Positions 61,231 to 64,000 of a stretch of 64,000 nt of DNA are shown here, piece by piece. This stretch comes from Agarivorans aestuarii (GTDB taxonomy: Bacteria; Pseudomonadota; Gammaproteobacteria; Enterobacterales; Celerinatantimonadaceae). The notes beneath the pieces were generated by a model. That model saw only the letters and a program-made list of their open reading frames with translations, was not told the origin of the DNA and made no database searches. Numbering within the stretch: the stretch's first letter is position 1; each line of letters starts with the position of its first letter. The translations under genes and the position numbers were made by a program. The stretch is from assembly GCF_019670125.1 (NCBI RefSeq), contig NZ_AP023033.1:3621501-3685500 (forward strand), written 5' to 3'.

Positions 61231-64000
61231 TTAAGGTGCGGCTACAATCGTTATGTCTCCTGGTGCAAAACCAACCTTAACTTCCACGTGCTTACCACTA
61301 GTGGTATTAAACTCGATAAATAAGAAGTGAAAATCACCACTCGGTAAATCTGCACTTGCGGTGGCATCATTAAGAGGAATCGACACCGAACTCGTACCAG
61401 AAACTTGGCCAGCCGCAGTGGTATCTATTTCCGTATGATCTTGAGTAATGCCTACCCAACCCGCTTGTATTTCACGTAAACGATAAACAATACCGTTGCT
61501 GTCTACACTATCACCAGATCCCGCATGATAGTTAACTTGCACGTCCATCGAACCACCGGTCGAATAGTCAGTGCTAGTGTATTTATTAACATCATCAAAA
61601 CTCATTGCCGAAGCATAAAAGGTTTCAATATTTAAGCTAACTAGGTCAGAGACATCATTGGCCACCTCTGAGCCATTAGCAATCGCCGTAATATCTGCTG
61701 AGCCTTCTGCAATACCAGTCACCGCGCCAGAACCATCTACAGTAGCGATTGCAGTATTGCTACTTTGCCAAGTAATACTTTGGTCATCAGGCTGTTCAAG
61801 AGGATCTGAAGAGGCTAGCGTAGCGCTTAAGCTAGTTGTTTGTCCCACGTAAAATGTTTGGTCATCGCCGGCAATGGTAATGTCGGTGGCATAAATGGGG
61901 TCAAAATCACCAACACCAATGGCCATTGTTGTGGACACATCGTCTGCGATTAACGAGCTAACAGTAATGGTTGCGTCACCATCGCCAACCGCAGTTACCA
62001 AGCCATCTTCACTCACTGTTGCAACACTTGGATCCGATGAGCGATAGCTCACGCTAGCTTGTGCGTTTAACGGAACAAAGCTTGGCATTAAGCTATAGGT
62101 TTCTGCCACGGCAAGCTTTTTCTCTTGTCGTTCCAAGGCAATCGCTGTTGGAGCAGGGTTAGCAGCATCTTTAGTTAAGTATTTTGCATTAGCATTTACA
62201 TCACTAAAGTATACCTTTTCGCCGTTACGCCAGTGCACTGCAACTTGCTTGATCTCGGTTTCATTGGCTAAACCAAAGTGCAGCATGTTAATCGAGCCTT
62301 GCGAGAAGACTTCGCCTGCTGATCCCACACGCTTACGATAAGTTTTACCACTTTCGGTTGTTACCACAACCTGTGCCGATAAGGGGTCAAGCTTATTTAG
62401 CGGGCTGTAACCAACATCAACTAATACGTAATTACCTAAGTCTTGGGTATCATTTTTGTACATGTACCAACGGCCTTCTTCATTACTGCCGTTAAGTAAA
62501 TCTACGCGACCGTTTTGGTCAAAATCAAAGCCTTGGCCCATATCTCCATGACCATGGTCTGTCATGCTATGCGCACCATGTAAAGTAGTAGGTATAAACT
62601 GTCCTTTACCAGTGTTTACCAATAATAGGTCTGTCACACGCTCTTTTAAAAAGCCAAAACGGTGAATAAAGATGTCATTGAATCCATTATTATTGAAGTC
62701 ACCGTGAGTAACCCCCCAGTGGTTACCACCTTTAGGCAAATTCCACTCACTCGAGGCATCAACAAACTTATCGCCTTGGTTAATCAACAAAATATCTTGT
62801 TCGTTGCGGTTATTAGGCTGCCAATCTAGAGCGAGGTCATTTAATCCATCTAATGTGAAACTCACATTCCAATAAACATTTTGATCACGAACCCACTCGG
62901 CTTTCCAGTTACCATCACCTAAGTAACCAATGTAAATGCCGTTAGCTTCACGTGCGCTAGGCCAACCATTAGCCGCCTCTGTGGTTATTTCCAAGGTACT
63001 TGGCGCCCCACTCATTTCTGGTGGAAGCTGGTCAGGCTGGAAGCCTGTGGCATGTACATCTTTACGCTCTTTGGTTTCACCAAGGTAGATAGGGTAACCA
63101 CCATCATACTGGCGATAAACCAAATCTAAGCCAGATAACGTAACGCTCTCGTCAGCAGTGAAGCTAATCTCCGTTGTGCCAGTTTCACCATTATCACGGA
63201 TATCGAGCTTTTTAGTTGATGGGTTAAAGTCATAAGATTTGTCAGACAGCTGATACTCTGGTTTGCCTCGAGCAATATACAAATCAAATAAACCGTTACC
63301 GTTTACATCAACGTCTGCTACTGCTTGCACTTGCCAAGCATTAGCTGCGCCTTCTGGTAGCCATTGAGCTGTAACATCGGTAAAGCCTAGGTTGCCATTG
63401 CCCTGCCAAAGCGTTATTGGCGAGAATAGCAATATGTCGTCAATACCGTCATTATTAAAGTCGAGAACCAAGGCGCGCTCGGCTTCGGCACTCTCGATAC
63501 CAGGAATGCGTACTTCTTCGAAAGTACCGTCACCCTTGTTGCGGTAAAAGAGTTGTTGCGGGCCATCGTAGTTTGGCGTTTTAGCATTGATTAAAGCTAA
63601 ATCTAAATGACCATCTAAATCCATATCTAACCAACGAGGTGCGCGACCACGCGCAGGTGTTGTTATGCCAGTATCGGTGGCTTGGGTGAAGGTTCCGCCT
63701 TCATTTTTGAGCAGTACATAAGACGATGGGCTAGTACCATTAGCTCCGCCTAGCGCCACCATAATATCTAATTCACCATTGCCAGTGTAATCACCAAGGG
63801 CCGAACCGTGAAAGTCCTGAACATTAGGAAACAGATCGCTTAAGGTCACGGTACCATCGCCATTGTTCATCGCTAGCTGGGTAGAAATATAGTTGTGGTT
63901 ATTAAGCACAAAGTCGTAGTGACCATCGTTGTTAATATCACCCACCGACGGACCACCATACTTGTAGGTATCTTCGGTCACTAAACCTATTTCGTCGGAA
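61231..64000 (-). CDS. Large secreted FG-GAP/VCBS, ASPIC/UnbV and BIG2 repeat protein, 3' part
   Basis: At least 923 codons; the frame stays open to the right edge, so the N-terminus is missing. At least seven calcium-binding loops of the D-x-N/D-x-D/N-G type (for example DINNDGHYDFV, DMDLDGHLDLA, DFNNNGFNDIF, DFDQNGRVDLL) mark an FG-GAP/VCBS propeller. An ASPIC/UnbV domain follows (SGKTYRKRVGSAGEVFSQG), then two BIG2-type immunoglobulin domains (YRSSDPSVATVSEDG, WQSSNTAIATVDGSG) and a C-terminal beta domain. Surface adhesion or carbohydrate binding is likely; no catalytic motif is seen. Confidence 0.85.
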   Translation of the reverse strand, partial: SDEIGLVTEDTYKYGGPSVGDINNDGHYDFVLNNHNYISTQLAMNNGDGTVTLSDLFPNVQDFHGSALGDYTGNGELDIMVALGGANGTSPSSYVLLKNEGGTFTQATDTGITTPARGRAPRWLDMDLDGHLDLALINAKTPNYDGPQQLFYRNKGDGTFEEVRIPGIESAEAERALVLDFNNDGIDDILLFSPITLWQGNGNLGFTDVTAQWLPEGAANAWQVQAVADVDVNGNGLFDLYIARGKPEYQLSDKSYDFNPSTKKLDIRDNGETGTTEISFTADESVTLSGLDLVYRQYDGGYPIYLGETKERKDVHATGFQPDQLPPEMSGAPSTLEITTEAANGWPSAREANGIYIGYLGDGNWKAEWVRDQNVYWNVSFTLDGLNDLALDWQPNNRNEQDILLINQGDKFVDASSEWNLPKGGNHWGVTHGDFNNNGFNDIFIHRFGFLKERVTDLLLVNTGKGQFIPTTLHGAHSMTDHGHGDMGQGFDFDQNGRVDLLNGSNEEGRWYMYKNDTQDLGNYVLVDVGYSPLNKLDPLSAQVVVTTESGKTYRKRVGSAGEVFSQGSINMLHFGLANETEIKQVAVHWRNGEKVYFSDVNANAKYLTKDAANPAPTAIALERQEKKLAVAETYSLMPSFVPLNAQASVSYRSSDPSVATVSEDGLVTAVGDGDATITVSSLIADDVSTTMAIGVGDFDPIYATDITIAGDDQTFYVGQTTSLSATLASSDPLEQPDDQSITWQSSNTAIATVDGSGAVTGIAEGSADITAIANGSEVANDVSDLVSLNIETFYASAMSFDDVNKYTSTDYSTGGSMDVQVNYHAGSGDSVDSNGIVYRLREIQAGWVGITQDHTEIDTTAAGQVSGTSSVSIPLNDATASADLPSGDFHFLFIEFNTTSGKHVEVKVGFAPGDITIVAAP

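Overview
The window looks like a chromosomal segment of a marine, polysaccharide-degrading gammaproteobacterium, probably an Alteromonadales/Vibrionales relative such as Agarivorans. This is inferred from protein resemblance: DUF2986, NhaR, XapX, a PEP-CTERM protein, xylan-active enzymes and Vibrio/Shewanella-type housekeeping genes. I see no rRNA, tRNA, CRISPR array, phage or intact insertion sequence. Most of the DNA is ordinary operon-packed coding sequence.

1-10.5 kb is nucleoside salvage. nupC-deoC-deoA (minus strand, deoA cut by the left edge) takes up and degrades deoxyribonucleosides. A four-gene BMP-type ABC importer (5.8-10.5 kb, plus strand) is a second nucleoside uptake route. Between them lie a XapX protein, a zinc-ribbon protein of unknown role, and a TatD-family hydrolase (yjjV) coupled to an unlisted 44-codon gene. 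10.5-33.6 kb mixes housekeeping genes (prfC, nhaR, rimI-holD, rluF, an HDOD protein) with accessory genes: a secreted alkylsulfatase with a divergent LysR regulator, a PEP-CTERM protein, an HlyD/DUF2955 efflux pair, an AI-2E transporter, a GH31-PA14 alpha-xylosidase, an HPF-like/YccA-like/DUF533 operon, and a GH10 xylanase with two CBM9-like modules.

33.8-47.4 kb is a complete aerobactin-type siderophore locus. iucC reads leftward. An MFS transporter, iutA, FhuC/D/B-like importer genes, a nitroreductase-family gene, an iucA-iucB fusion and iucD read rightward. The divergent control region holds a good Fur box. The fusion joins the enzyme that makes the acetyl-hydroxylysine arm to the synthetase that uses it. 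The nitroreductase is translationally coupled on both sides and is a candidate for iron release from the siderophore.

47.5-58.1 kb encodes reductive pyrimidine catabolism: preT-preA, a beta-ureidopropionase-type amidohydrolase, dihydropyrimidinase and a NMT1/THI5-type ABC importer with two different permeases. A RutR-like regulator gene sits in the middle. Three copies of a TGACCA-N2-TGGTCA-type palindrome lie 79-95 bases upstream of the three operons' start codons. This suggests a RutR regulon that controls the reductive Pre/Pyd route rather than the oxidative Rut route, and ties the uncharacterised importer to pyrimidines.

58.2-64 kb holds a MITE-like repeat, a DUF2937 protein, an 800-base stretch with possible gene debris, a SemiSWEET sugar transporter, a periplasmic binding-like protein, and the 3' part of a large FG-GAP/ASPIC/BIG2 protein cut by the right edge. 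A second MITE-like inverted-repeat element lies at 10.5-10.8 kb.
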